NCBI GenBank assembly: GCA_024741835.1 | Contig: JAENRP010000587.1 | Location: forward strand, 1-16,286 | Direction of reading: 5' to 3' | DNA from: Diplocarpon mali | Taxonomy: Eukaryota > Ascomycota > Leotiomycetes > Helotiales > Drepanopezizaceae | DNA length: 16,286 nt | In this document: in pieces, positions 8,469 to 16,286 of the stretch | How the letters are laid out: every line of letters starts with the position of its first letter | How positions within the stretch are numbered: position 1 is the first letter of the stretch | Position numbers and translations under genes: made by a program | Notes under the pieces: model-generated | Seen by the model: only the letters and a program-made list of their open reading frames with translations | What the model was told of the DNA's origin: nothing | Database searches by the model: none

Positions 8469-11400
8469 TAAAGAGTTTAATCTTAATACTAATAATATGG
8501 CAAAACTCTCTCTAAAATAAGGAGACGAATTAGGGGCCTCGGTCCGAGATAATTATCTTTAGGGTATAGCCGAATCGATAAATCCATTAAACGAATAATT
8601 GGGCAGTTCCTTAAGCGTTAATATCTTTTTAATAAGGGATCGTAATAGCGCTTTTACTAAGTCGGTCTATAAATACTAGAATCCGATCAAAGCTGTGCTT
8701 ATTAGAAGGGAAATCCTTAAAATCTATATATAAGTGCTATATAGGATAGTTAGGAATAGGAAAGGGCTATAAAAGGCCTTATTATTTAATTATCTTCGAA
8801 TATAAGAATTGATAAGGTCTATAGTTTATAATAAATCTTTTATAATCCGAACCTATCCTAATCTAATAGTACTTAAAAGCGAATAACTAATAGGTCTTTA
8901 AGCTACTAGGGTGCGCGCTTAAAGGTTAATTATAAGCTTCTTAAATTAGATAAGTGTATAAGAGAGTATTATAGCGTACGCAAAGACGCTCTTTAAAGTA
9001 AAGCAATCTGTCTTTTAAAGAGTAGTTTTTAAGGAGGTCGGCGCAAGTCTCTTAGAAGGATTCGCAATTGTTTTAATAAAGCTTCTTAATTAAATTTAAG
9101 GAATCCTTAGGTCGATTTAGGGTCGAATTAGAAGTATCGGTTAATATTAGGATAAGGGTTCTCTTAGCGGATTCGGCGAGAAATTTATCAGCTAGTTTAG
9201 TTTTAATTCGAAGGTCCAATTAAGTAGGAGAAATCAGAACTTAAGATCGGCTATCTAGCTTTGCTTATTTATAAACTGGCATATCCTACTCTTAGCAGTT
9301 AAGAATATCAGCCTTCTAGTTGTCTTTGCTAAAAGTATATATAATTCGAAAATTAAAGTTAAATAAAAATTCTATCTATTAGTACTATTTCATAGTTAGA
9401 ACCTTAATAATTATAAAGTACTTAAGGGAGCGGTGATCTGAGTAAATATCAACTTGCTCCTTAAGTAATATAAGCTTAAGCCTCTATTTATAGTAGGATT
9501 CTATAATAGCAAAGAGTTCCTTATTATATATTTCCTAATTAGGTTTATAATTAAAGAGTACGTGCGAATAGAAGCCAATTAGGTACTATTGCTTATTAGA
9601 GTATTGCTAAGAAAGTACTTTAGCGATAATACTATTAGAAGCGTTAGTTTCCAGCTTTATAAGCAAGTCGGGGTCAAAATAGTATATCTGCTAAATTAAG
9701 AGCAACTGCTTGCGAAGCTCTTTAAAGGCGATTCGGCACTCTTTTATCTAATCCTAAGGTACTATCAGTTAAGTTAAAATAGAAAGAGGTTTAGCGATTA
9801 GCTTAAAGTTGCAAATGAATTATCAATAGAACTTATAAAATCTTAAGTAGGACTTTATTTTAGTAATAGTTTTCAAATACTTTTAATTGCTTAATAGTTC
9901 GACCTTTTTAAGGTCTAGTTCGATCTTAGTTATTATTAGAATATATTTAAGATATTAAGTTTAAGTAATATAGAACTTACACTTCTTAATATTTACTTAA
10001 AGGCTAGCCTTAAAGAGTCGTTTTAGTACCTTTTTAATATAATCCTAATACTCCTTTATATTCTTAAAGTAAATTAAAATATTATTTAAATACGCTATAT
10101 AAAAATCATTTAAGTAATTCAAAAGAACGTTATTTATATACTACTAGTAAGTACTAGGTCTATTATAAAGGCTAAATAGGAGAACCTTATATTTATAGGA
10201 TCTATACCTTATTTGAAAGGTAGTATATTCCTTTGATTTAAGGTCTATTTATATTCGATCAAAAGCGGCTTAAATATCCAATTTTATAAAAATCTTAGAT
10301 TTAGATACTCGCCTTAAGAGCTCGTCTATCCTTAGAATCGGGTAAGCGTCTTTTTAAGTTAATGCGTTTAGCTTTCGGTAGTTTATATAGAATCAGAGGC
10401 TACTATCGGCCTTCTTTATAAATAGTACTAGCGAAGCAAAGGGGCTAATACTTATCTTAATAAAGCCTTTGTCTAAATTCTTAAGTAAGTACTCCTTTAT
10501 AACCTTAAGCTCCTTAATAGATTGACGGTAAAGGGGCGAATAGGCGTTAGGCAAGGGCCCTTTTAGCTATATCTTATAATTATAATACTAATAGGAAAGA
10601 AGGGTATCTGCATCCCTTTTTAAAAAGGCTTATCTTAAAGATTAGTACTATTTTAAAAGTCGATTATTAATTAGCTTTTCGATATTAGGCTTCTTAGGCT
10701 TATATCTTTCCTTTAAAATCCTATTTACTTTATAAATGCTAGTTTAAAAGAACTCAATCTCTTTATAATTTATATTATAATAAAAGGCGTTAGTATTAAT
10801 TTCGCAAATAGGAACTGCTACTTTAGGGCATTTGCAAATAGGGTTAGAACGTAATCGATTTATATTAGCTAGATCTAGCTTAATTATAAGCGGGGGCATT
10901 GGCCTAGTAATAGCAATAAGGATCTTGCGCCTAGTTAAAACTATTAAATTAATATAAGACTATCTTTTATTAATCTATTAAGCTTTATCTATAGCTATTT
11001 CCTATTCTTTACAATTAATATTAGCTTAATAATCGGATTAGATCTAGAGTCCTTTAAAAGGGAAAAGACGAATAACGATTTCCTTTGCAAATCGGGGAGA
11101 TAAGGGGTAATATAAAAGCTATATAAATCGGTTTTCCTTCGGATTAAGTTTAAATTAAAATCGATATATCCATTTAACTATAATAATAGTATTACGCTGG
11201 CCTAAGTCGAGAATAAGTTAAGGGCAATTATAAATACGCCTTCTATTAATTATTAAGTAAAAGCATATATAGTATATAACTTGCGCGCAAATAGTATTTT
11301 AAAATCTATAAATAGGAATAGGGGCTAGAAGAGGAAGAATTTTAAAGCTAATTACTTTTAAAAGATATATAAAAAGGGAACGATTTAAAAATAGGTAACT

Positions 11401-11535
11401 AAGGGCTTTAGTATCTATTAAAGCTAATAATAATACTCTAAGTCCATTTATACTAATAGTATAAAAGGTTAGGAATTGCTTCCCTCCTATTAAAGAGTTA
11501 AGATCTAGCTTTAATAAGTCGCACTTTCGTAGGCC
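8464..11535 (-). pseudogene. Gypsy pol, 5' segment: protease, RT, RNase H, integrase N-terminal part
   Basis: One minus-strand frame (codon starts equal to 0 mod 3) with RIP-type stops. Protease: LLLALIDTKALSYLF near 11420; the family has Asp-Thr-Gly and Gly is now Lys. RT: KDAYPILRIDELL near 10340, IKLDI-AAFDRI near 10280, and YLNN at 10092-10081 where the family has YLDD, so both catalytic Asp are Asn. RNase H: LETNASNSIIAKVLS near 9650 (family TDASD). Integrase: the HHCC finger near 8940-8820 with His and Cys partly Tyr (LSAH, Y-x2-Y), the first Asp in IDFKDF at about 8724, then the ISDRGP-F motif ending about 8530 with Asp intact. Copia-M then interrupts KIKL...Y. Pol is readable from about 11535 and overlaps the gag end in the -1 frame. 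Confidence 0.93.
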
Positions 11536-12875
11536 TAAGTAGGAGTCTTTTCCTAGGCCTATTCGTTTTCCTAATCTTCTTCTATTTCGACCCTATTCTT
11601 AATTAAGTCTAAAATCGGATTAGCTTCTTTTACTTCTTTTAAAGTATTAATCTTGCCTATAAAAGGGCACTTAGTTTTATAATAGCCAGTTTTACTATAA
11701 GTCTAGTAAGTGGCTTGCTTAAAGGGCAAAGTAAGAGAACTAGCCTTAGCTAGCATATCTTGGCAAAAAGGGGTAATAGGCTTTAGGGCTAGTTGCCTAG
11801 AAGCTTAAATGGTACTTCTAGCGCTCGGACCGCAAGCGGTTTTATTAAAGAGTAAATTAGATATCTTTTAATATAATACTAAAGTCGCCTTACTTTTAAT
11901 TAAAGGGTTAAGGAGTTAATTACTTTAGCATTTAGTATTAAGGGCGTTTAATTAATTAATTATAATAGTATAGTCCTTCCTTTAAAAGGCCTTTACTAAG
12001 GCGCATATAGCTTTAAGTTAAAGGATAATCTTATTCTATATAAAGAAGAACTACTTAGATCTTAAGATCTCTCTTTAGATCGCAGTTAATTAGAATCGGA
12101 CTTGAAATTAAGGAAAAGTTTCTTTAAAATGACCAGCTTCTCTTATATAAAGGTAATAGAAAGTCGATCGGAATAGGTCTACCTCTTAGCTAATTAAAAA
12201 GAAACTACTTAGCAGTTCTATTATTTCTTAATAATTTCGAAAGGGATTGGTTTTTAAAAGGTACTAAGGTTTAAGGTACATTTAGGCTTATCTTATAATA
12301 GATCTTTAAATAAAGGCTTAGTAAGCTCGCTTATTCGGATATAAGTCAGCGTTGACTTATAATCGGTCTTAGACGGAAGCTAACTACTGCTTATATATTA
12401 AAGAGGTCCTATTATTAAAGGGAGTGATCTTTTCGATTAGTTGAATTTTTATCTATTTCGCATTTATATCGACTTTTAAAGGAGGCTAGGTCTTACTTTA
12501 TTAAAGATAGGTAGATTCTCACTTAATAGTTTAATATACGCGCTAAGCCGTCTCTTAGCTTTAACAAGCTAGAGTCTTTAGGCTAAAGATAGCCTAAGTA
12601 ATCCTATTAATCTCGCTTTACAATTATCAATTAGATTAATCTTAGTATTATAAAGATTCCTTTAGACCTAAGACTATTCCTTATAAGATATTCGGGTTTA
12701 AAAAGTCTTAGTTATCTTAGTTAGCTTAACTATAGCGTTATTATCTCTTGCCTTTAGCGGCAGAGGAAGGTCTAGCCCTAAGGGCTAGGATAAGGGTACT
12801 CCCTATAGAAGCTGCTTCTTTAAAAGAATTAGGTATATTCTATACTTGCTAACTTCCGGCTAATAGGGAATTCAT
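11469..12875 (-). pseudogene. Gypsy gag, RIP-inactivated
   Basis: This is the capsid/nucleocapsid gene of the gypsy element, which packages the RNA in virus-like particles. A minus-strand frame (codon starts equal to 2 mod 3) begins at ATG 12875 (MNSLLAGS) and reaches TAA at 11471-11469, about 468 codons, with many RIP-type stops. The N-terminal part is helical and Leu/Lys-rich (KLTKITKTF, SLYKE-like segments). A zinc knuckle lies at 11708-11667 with perfect CX2CX4HX4C spacing; the first and second Cys and the His are now Tyr, the last Cys remains, and S-K-T-G sits in the middle. An acidic tail (EIEED-EN) follows. The start was chosen because the ATG is in frame with the knuckle and follows a leader of about 325 nt after the LTR. 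The last stop may be natural or RIP-made. Confidence 0.82.
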
Positions 12876-13199
12876 TTTACCGATTTTAGTTTTAGTAGTG
12901 ATTCGGTTAAAAAGGAGTTCTATAGAAAAAGGGTTCTAATAGTATAGTGCTCTCTTAACTTCTGCCTATAGCACTTTTATAAAAGGAGTAATTAAGAAAA
13001 TCCGACAAATAAAAGCGTTCCTTAATTATATTAGTTAATAAGCTATACTTAAGCTTTTAGTTTATCTAAGAGATCTTTAAGATCCTAACTCTATTAAAAG
13101 TCGAAATAACTATAAATCGATTTTCAAAAGGGGTAGGATATTATTAAAAGCCGTCCTTAGCAAAGAAGAAATTCTTCGTTTAATATAATAATATAGAAC
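12876..13199 (-). other. Gypsy leader between 5' LTR and gag
   Basis: AT-rich untranslated sequence of about 324 nt with no recognised gene. The primer-binding site should start near 13199; minus-strand TAGTTCTATATT could be a RIP-altered TGGTTCTA-type site, but no tRNA could be named. Confidence 0.5.
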
Positions 13200-13490
13200 T
13201 ACTAAAGTGCAAGATCAAGTATAGTAGCAAGAAGTAGTGCAAAAGGCGTATTCTATAGGTCTAATACAAAAGAAATAAAGAAGTTAAAGAACTCTCCTTA
13301 TAAGAGAGCCCTTCTCCCTTATATATATAAGCAGCTTAAGGCTCTTTACCCATTTATATAATACTATATAAGAATATCCTTTTGCACCTTTAAGGTCGAT
13401 TCGAAATAACCCTATATCGAATCGAGATTGCAAAACCTTAAAACGCCGTACTCCTAGGTAATTGCACCAGTTGGGGGTGCGGCCGTTATA
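13200..13490 (-). repeat. Probable gypsy 5' LTR (291 bp)
   Basis: On the minus strand it begins TATAACGGCCGCACCCCC, consistent with TGTAACGG altered by RIP, exactly where the copia-R integrase frame breaks off. It ends ...CACTTTAGTA near 13200 and contains a TATA-like tract and purine/pyrimidine stretches typical of an LTR promoter. No mate is in the window, because the gypsy 3' end lies beyond copia-L. AGAAC occurs at both 13195-13199 and 13491-13495, so a solo LTR is possible, but copia-R coding does not resume after it while a gypsy leader and gag do. Confidence 0.65.
13318..13331 (-). promoter_or_regulatory. Candidate TATA box in the gypsy LTR
   Basis: Minus-strand CTTATATATATAAG lies about 160 nt into the LTR and is followed by GGAGAAGGGCTCTC. 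Placement fits a U3/R boundary. TA-rich runs are common here because of RIP, so the call rests mainly on position. Confidence 0.35.
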
Positions 13491-13495
13491 AGAAC
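13491..13495. repeat. Probable target duplication AGAAC at the copia-R/gypsy junction
   Basis: AGAAC adjoins the outer end of the gypsy LTR. The matching copy should lie past the gypsy 3' LTR beyond the left edge. The AGAAC at 13195-13199 may be coincidence or part of the primer-binding site. Confidence 0.4.
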
Positions 13496-13930
13496 CTTTA
13501 TATATTATATTTAGTTTATAATAAACTCCTTATTTTACCTATTTATTAAGCTTTACCTTAATCTCTAATGTATTATTAAACCTAATAGCTATTAGCTTTA
13601 ATTAAGTCTAGCGTTCCTTTATTACTTTTTAAGTTTCTAGCTTTTCTATAAGCTTAGATTTAGTCTTAGTATAAATAGTCTTTATCTATTAAGTAAAGTT
13701 ATCTATTATTTAAGAAAACTAATTATTTCCTTTAATTAAGGTTATAAATAGTCTAATAGTATTAATAGATATTAGCGCTAGTATTAAATCTTTTTATAAG
13801 CTAAGCTTAATTTGCATTCAATTTCGAAGTTTTATTAGCTTATAAATTCGGTATATTAAGCGATCCTTTAGTATTTAAATCTTCTATCTTAAAGTTAAGA
13901 CCTTATATAAGCCCTTTAATTTCTTTAGCC
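13491..13930 (-). pseudogene. copia-R integrase remnant, cut by the gypsy
   Basis: This is the integrase core of a copia polyprotein on the minus strand, directly after the gag-only element. Text includes KDRLIYRIYKLIKLRN near 13855-13880 (the zinc-binding C-x2-C now Y-x2-Y), LALISINTIRLF near 13765 (family SIDT-GPF, first catalytic Asp turned Asn, codon 13763-13761), IIDNFT near 13710, IAIRFNNTLEIK near 13580 (second Asp also Asn), and LNIIYKGS ending at 13491. The family continues with an NGxAER motif, but here the gypsy LTR begins. The downstream RT and RNase H are expected to the left of the gypsy, outside the window. All stops are RIP-type. Removal of the gag-only element plus one TTAGA joins this frame to the pre-integrase domain at 15567-15707. 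Confidence 0.88.
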
Positions 13931-13935
13931 TTAGA
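13931..13935. repeat. Target site duplication TTAGA, left of the gag-only element
   Basis: TTAGA directly precedes the TG of the left LTR and recurs at 15562-15566 directly after the CA of the right LTR. Confidence 0.95.
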
Positions 13936-14065
13936 TGTGACGATTCGTCACCCGCTTAGGTAAGCGTGGCCCGTGCGCGCACTACAGGTGTATATCTGTA
14001 TATAGAGGCACCGTAGTATACCTGCTCCCTAATTGATTATTCTTATACTATACCCGACCGTTATA
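13936..14065 (+). repeat. Left LTR of the gag-only element
   Basis: It starts TGTGACGATTCGTCACC and ends CCGACCGTTATA (the mate ends TTACA). It contains the 13-nt palindrome TGACGATTCGTCA at its start and the perfect palindrome GTGCGCGCAC. The GC-rich first half stands out from the AT-rich surroundings. Confidence 0.95.
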
Positions 14066-14186
14066 TTATAATCAATTCCCTAGTTGCGTGCTGCGGTATA
14101 CGTACGTTTGTTTATCTACGTTTATTTGTTCGATACGCTATAATACGATACGTTTATACGTTTGTTTATACGTTTGTTATATTACG
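14066..14186 (+). repeat. Leader of the gag-only element with short tandem repeats
   Basis: About five copies of a TACGTTTGTTTAT-like unit lie at 14099-14180, between LTR and gag. The primer-binding site should begin at 14066 (TTATAATCAATTCCC), but no tRNA match was recognised. Repeated leader sequence might serve packaging; this is inference. Confidence 0.65.
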
Positions 14187-15347
14187 ATATGCCCCTTTAC
14201 CCCTTTCAACGGTTATTCCTATCAACTTCCGAACTACCCTCTTACCGGCAGCTTTGCAAAATAGCTACTAACCAATTTTACTTCTTTTATACCTTTCGTT
14301 TTTATTATATTTACTATAAGCAATACAGCTACCGAGCTCTTAGAGCAGTTAGTCAAAATATAGCTCTCCCTTCTCAACCGGCCCGCACTTAGGCTGAAAC
14401 TAGTACTTTCGGAACCCGAAAAATTCAATAGTATACTAGTTAAGTAGGATACTTGGTTACCTTTGATTAAAGCAAAACTATAAGTCGATAGCAAAGCGAT
14501 TAGTGACTTAATAGCGCAGTTCTATTACGTATATTTGAACCTCGAATCTATAGCGCAAGCTCTTATACTCCTTTAGCTCGCGGCCGTAGAAGCTTTAAAT
14601 ATATAGAATTATAATTCGATTCTCGACTAACTGTCGCTAGCTTACCATTTGCCGAATAAGGTATAAGAAGCAGAAGATAAGCTGTATAAGTGCAGCTAAG
14701 GTAGCGATTCGATTCTTATATATATCGCGCGTTTCAAGCGTCTTCTTTTCAAAGCTTAGAATCAAGGTCTTGCTAATTATATTAAAATCGCAATTTTCAA
14801 GCAAGGCTTAAACTCGATAATATAGAATCGACTTACTACGCAGCTTAAGCTTCCCTTTGATTATACAGAATACCTTTCGATTATATAATAGCTTTTTGCG
14901 CGCTTTATACACTTTAGACCGTCTGCGTCTTCGTCTTCTTTTATACCTTATATGATATACCCCTGGCCTTACTCTCGATCGCACTCTTAGCCTTATAACG
15001 ACCCTATAGATACGTCATTAGGGTAGGTAGAAACTGCTAGCAATAGCAGTATAGGGATTTTAACAATCGAGATCAACTACCTTAAGGAGATATTAGTACC
15101 GAAGCTAGGCATAAATACAATTATAGAAGATACGCAGTCAAGGCTTAATGTAATCAAAGGCCGAAGGTACGCCTCTCCCTTATAATAAGAGCGATAGCGC
15201 CGTTAAGGCAATTGTATGAATTGCGGCGATTATAACTATTAGGCGAACGAATGCCTATATCAACGCGAGGTTGTTAGCTTAAAAGAGCTGCGCAGCCGAT
15301 ATAAAGCTTAGGAATCTGCGTTATCGGAAGAAGATAAGGATTTTTGA
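14187..15347 (+). pseudogene. Gag of the non-autonomous element, RIP-inactivated
   Basis: A plus-strand frame (codon starts equal to 0 mod 3) is readable for about 387 codons to TGA at 15345-15347, with only RIP-type stops. The capsid region contains AEDKLYKCS, then GSDSILIYIARFKRLLF and IKIAIFKQGLNS followed by RLTTQLKLP, the retrotransposon Gag pattern of gypsy-like elements (roughly residues 150-230). A Ser/Pro-rich linker follows (RPSASSSSFIP). The zinc knuckle at 15213-15254 is CMNCGDYNY...ANEC with CX2CX4HX4C spacing; His is now Tyr and a Trp or Gln is TAG. A basic/acidic tail ends at the stop. The start is probably an ATG changed to ATA at 14187; this is uncertain. Alone it could only supply capsid, so transposition needed RT and integrase from another element. 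Confidence 0.88.
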
Positions 15348-15416
15348 TTTGATTTTTTAATACGCCTTTATTTCCTTATTATTATTCTTTATAAGCTAGG
15401 GACAGCTCGCTTTTTC

Positions 15417-15431
15417 GAAGGGGGGGGGTAG
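15417..15431 (+). promoter_or_regulatory. Polypurine tract of the gag-only element
   Basis: GAAGGGGGGGGGTAG, with nine G in a row at 15420-15428, ends directly before the right LTR, the position of the plus-strand primer. A run of nine G is exceptional in this AT-rich window. The 69 nt between the gag stop and this tract show nothing else. Confidence 0.9.
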
Positions 15432-15561
15432 TATGACGATTCGTCACCCGCTTAGGTAAGCGTGGCCCGTGCGCGCACTATAGGTGTATATCTGTATATA
15501 GAGGCACCGTAGTATACCTGCTCCCTAATTGATTATTCTTATACCATACCCGACCGTTACA
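15432..15561 (+). repeat. Right LTR of the gag-only element
   Basis: This 130-bp mate of 13936-14065 starts TATGACGATTCG and ends CCGACCGTTACA. The four differences are G/A at base 2, C/T in CTACAGG, C/T in ATACCATAC and C/T in the last CA, each at a CpA or its complement. Confidence 0.95.
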
Positions 15562-15566
15562 TTAGA
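15562..15566. repeat. Target site duplication TTAGA, right of the gag-only element
   Basis: TTAGA matches 13931-13935 and lies directly after the CA of the right LTR. Removing the element and one copy joins copia-R pre-integrase coding to its integrase in frame. Confidence 0.95.
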
Positions 15567-15707
15567 TATACGAATCTTTTATATATTAGCTAGTACCTTA
15601 ATAGGCTTTTGGCTTTAAATAGCTTTAATAGCCTATTATTAATTAATACTTTATTATTAATAGTTAAAAAGGAATAGTAATAGCAGTTTAAGGTTTTGCC
15701 ATTTTCT

Positions 15708-16240
15708 AATTGTAAGCCTAGCTTAAAAGTCGTTTTTAATAAAGCCGTAAGATCTACCTATAGTCTTAGCTTAAGAGTCGACTTTTTAAAAATAGCAAGA
15801 TCTACTTATAATCTTAGCTTAAGAGTTATTTCTAATGAATTTGCGAAGTTTACTTATAGTCTTAGCTTAAGAGTTATTTTCGCGAATTTCACTTGCAATT
15901 CTAGCTTAAAAGTTATTATTAGCAAATCTATAGAATGTACTTATAATCTTAGTCTAAGAGTCATTTTTATCAAATTTACTTATAATCTTAGCTTAGGAGT
16001 TATCTTTAAGGATATCTTATAATTTACTTATAGTTTTAACTTAAGAGTTATCTTTATAACTTTCGCTTGCGATCTTAACTTAAGACTTTATCTATTTTCT
16101 TGATCTTTACTTAATTATATTAAGGTAGAGAGTGTACTTTCTTTAAAGGAATCCACTTATAGGTTTAGCTTAAGAGGTAATTTTTATAATATTATTTCTA
16201 AGATAATATAAACTCTATTTTTAATTTTAGCTTAAAAGAT
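15708..16240 (-). repeat. Twelve-unit RIP-degraded array of the GC-rich unit in copia-R
   Basis: Units of about 24 bp start (plus coordinates) near 15708, 15756, 15804, 15852, 15891, 15939, 15978, 16026, 16065, 16109, 16155 and 16217. Starts are mostly 48 or 39 bp apart, multiples of 3 differing by 9; the unit near 16109 is degenerate. In sense (minus) orientation the core TTAAGCTAAGACTATAAGT aligns with CTAGGCCGGGACCGCGAGT of copia-M with nine transitions and no transversion or gap. The protein read is TLKLRL*V against TPRPGPRV. Array and coding frame coincide throughout. Confidence 0.88.
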
Positions 16241-16286
16241 TATTTTATAGTTATTATTTATAAACTATATAAATTGATTATTAAAA
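16231..16286. repeat. Right copy of the 56-bp repeat shared by both window ends
   Basis: It matches 1-56 with four differences and lies in the copia-R protease region. It overlaps the last unit of the array, so the array in this family begins right after this conserved protease stretch. Confidence 0.85.

Larger units (their letters stand above)
2073..13490 (-). mobile_element. Ty3/gypsy chromovirus, RIP-dead, interrupted by two copia elements
   Basis: Read on the minus strand the order is 5' LTR (13490-13200), leader, gag (12875-11469), then pol with protease, RT, RNase H, integrase and chromodomain, split at 8468/2800 by copia-M. The chromodomain after integrase places it among chromoviruses, whose chromodomain is known in some members to direct insertion to H3K9-methylated chromatin. 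Pol uses one frame (codon starts equal to 0 mod 3) on both sides of copia-M; removing copia-M and one CACTA takes out 5,664 bp, a multiple of 3. Its 3' end and 3' LTR are not in the window: the chromodomain stops abruptly at about 2073, where copia-L begins. It lies in the integrase gene of copia-R. Confidence 0.88.
13936..15561 (+). mobile_element. Non-autonomous LTR retrotransposon encoding only Gag (TR-GAG type)
   Basis: This 1,626-bp element has 130-bp LTRs (13936-14065, 15432-15561), TTAGA duplications, a G-rich polypurine tract and one gag gene with a zinc knuckle. There is no protease, RT or integrase and no space for them. Small gag-only LTR elements have been described as TR-GAGs and depend on enzymes of a related autonomous element. 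The Gag is of gypsy type. The LTRs differ at only 4 of 130 sites, all CpA/TpG to TpA, making it the least decayed element here. It lies within the copia-R pre-integrase domain. Confidence 0.92.
13491..16286 (-). mobile_element. copia-R: internal fragment of a second copia-L-family element
   Basis: Read on the minus strand it holds the protease end (16286-16240), a 12-unit repeat array, the pre-integrase domain (15707-15567), the inserted gag-only element, and integrase to 13491. It overlaps copia-L by 56 bp in the protease region, so it is a separate copy of the same family. It is the oldest layer: two other elements sit inside it. No LTR of copia-R lies in the window. Confidence 0.85.
15567..16286 (-). 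pseudogene. copia-R protease end, repeat linker and pre-integrase domain
   Basis: One minus-strand frame runs from the right edge to the TTAGA site. It starts in the protease C-terminal region (FINNNYKIIF, as in copia-L). It then passes through about 500 nt of repeats encoding TLKLRL*V, each stop replacing an Arg (CGA) codon of the parental unit. It continues with NGKTLNCYYYSF and LLKLFKAKSLL, then enters the GAG-pre-integrase motif near 15595 (tyrosine, TAG, then LIYKRFVYL; family LWHRRFGHL). Frame is kept across the entire array. The gag-only element splits the pre-integrase domain just after FVYL. The linker is far longer than expected between these domains, because of the array. Confidence 0.85.

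Noticed and set aside
11521..11570. Extra copy of the GC-rich unit in gypsy gag (AGGCCTAAGTAGGAGTC)
   Set aside because: Only short pieces match and the order and spacing differ from the 25-bp unit. Chance similarity is likely.
13461..13485. GC-rich hairpin GCACC/GGTGC as a possible tRNA fragment
   Set aside because: There is no cloverleaf, and the sequence lies at the LTR terminus where GC-rich ends are expected.
13195..13495. Solo LTR flanked by AGAAC repeats
   Set aside because: AGAAC does occur on both sides, but coding of copia-R does not resume after it. A gypsy leader and gag follow, so a gypsy 5' LTR is the simpler reading.
14162..14494. Two short ORFs, one on each strand, near the start of the gag-only element
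   Set aside because: They lie in other frames than the Gag frame that leads into the zinc knuckle, and show no recognisable domain.
15696..16022. 108-codon plus-strand ORF with TYSLSLRV repeats
   Set aside because: It is antisense to the copia-R linker array. The minus strand joins protease and pre-integrase coding in one frame, so this ORF is a by-product of repeat symmetry.
1..16286. Circular molecule or identical contig overlap
   Set aside because: The end repeats carry four differences and belong to two copies of one element family, so they are not the same sequence read twice.
1..16286. Host genes, tRNA, rRNA or CRISPR array
   Set aside because: All recognisable coding text belongs to retrotransposons. 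No tRNA cloverleaf or regular spacer array was seen; the periodic arrays have in-frame variable spacers.

Overview
This window is retrotransposon graveyard DNA, most likely from a filamentous ascomycete fungus. I found no intact gene, tRNA, rRNA or CRISPR array. It is very AT-rich and TpA-rich. Every coding remnant is full of TAA/TAG/TGA codons that C-to-T or G-to-A changes in Gln, Trp or Arg codons can explain. Frames stay open over kilobases with almost no indels. Paired LTRs differ only by transitions, and in the youngest pair every difference is CpA/TpG to TpA. This is the signature of repeat-induced point mutation (RIP).

Layout, left to right. (a) 1-2072, minus strand: 5' part of a Ty1/copia element, here called copia-L (LTR and leader, then gag and protease), cut by the left edge. 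(b) 2073-2799 and 8469-13490, minus strand: a Ty3/gypsy chromovirus with gag, protease, RT, RNase H, integrase and chromodomain, split in two. (c) 2805-8463, plus strand: a complete but dead copia element of another family, copia-M, with 247-bp LTRs and a CACTA duplication, sitting inside the gypsy integrase. (d) 13491-16286, minus strand: the middle part of a second copy of the copia-L family, copia-R (protease end, repeat array, pre-integrase domain, integrase), cut by the gypsy on one side and the window edge on the other. (e) 13936-15561, plus strand: a 1,626-bp LTR element carrying only a gag gene, inserted in copia-R with a TTAGA duplication.

Inferred order: copia-R came first; the gypsy entered its integrase; copia-M and copia-L later entered the gypsy integrase and chromodomain; the gag-only element entered copia-R. 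Removing copia-M or the gag-only element together with one target duplication restores the broken host frame, which supports the nesting.

The most unusual feature is a GC-rich unit of about 24 bp that lies in frame inside the polyproteins of two different copia families. It occurs in both orientations, and its spacing is almost always a multiple of 3. In copia-M it is nearly intact. In copia-R it forms a 12-copy array so altered by transitions that the kinship is visible only after allowing for RIP. It behaves like a frame-preserving repeat that colonises polyprotein linkers.
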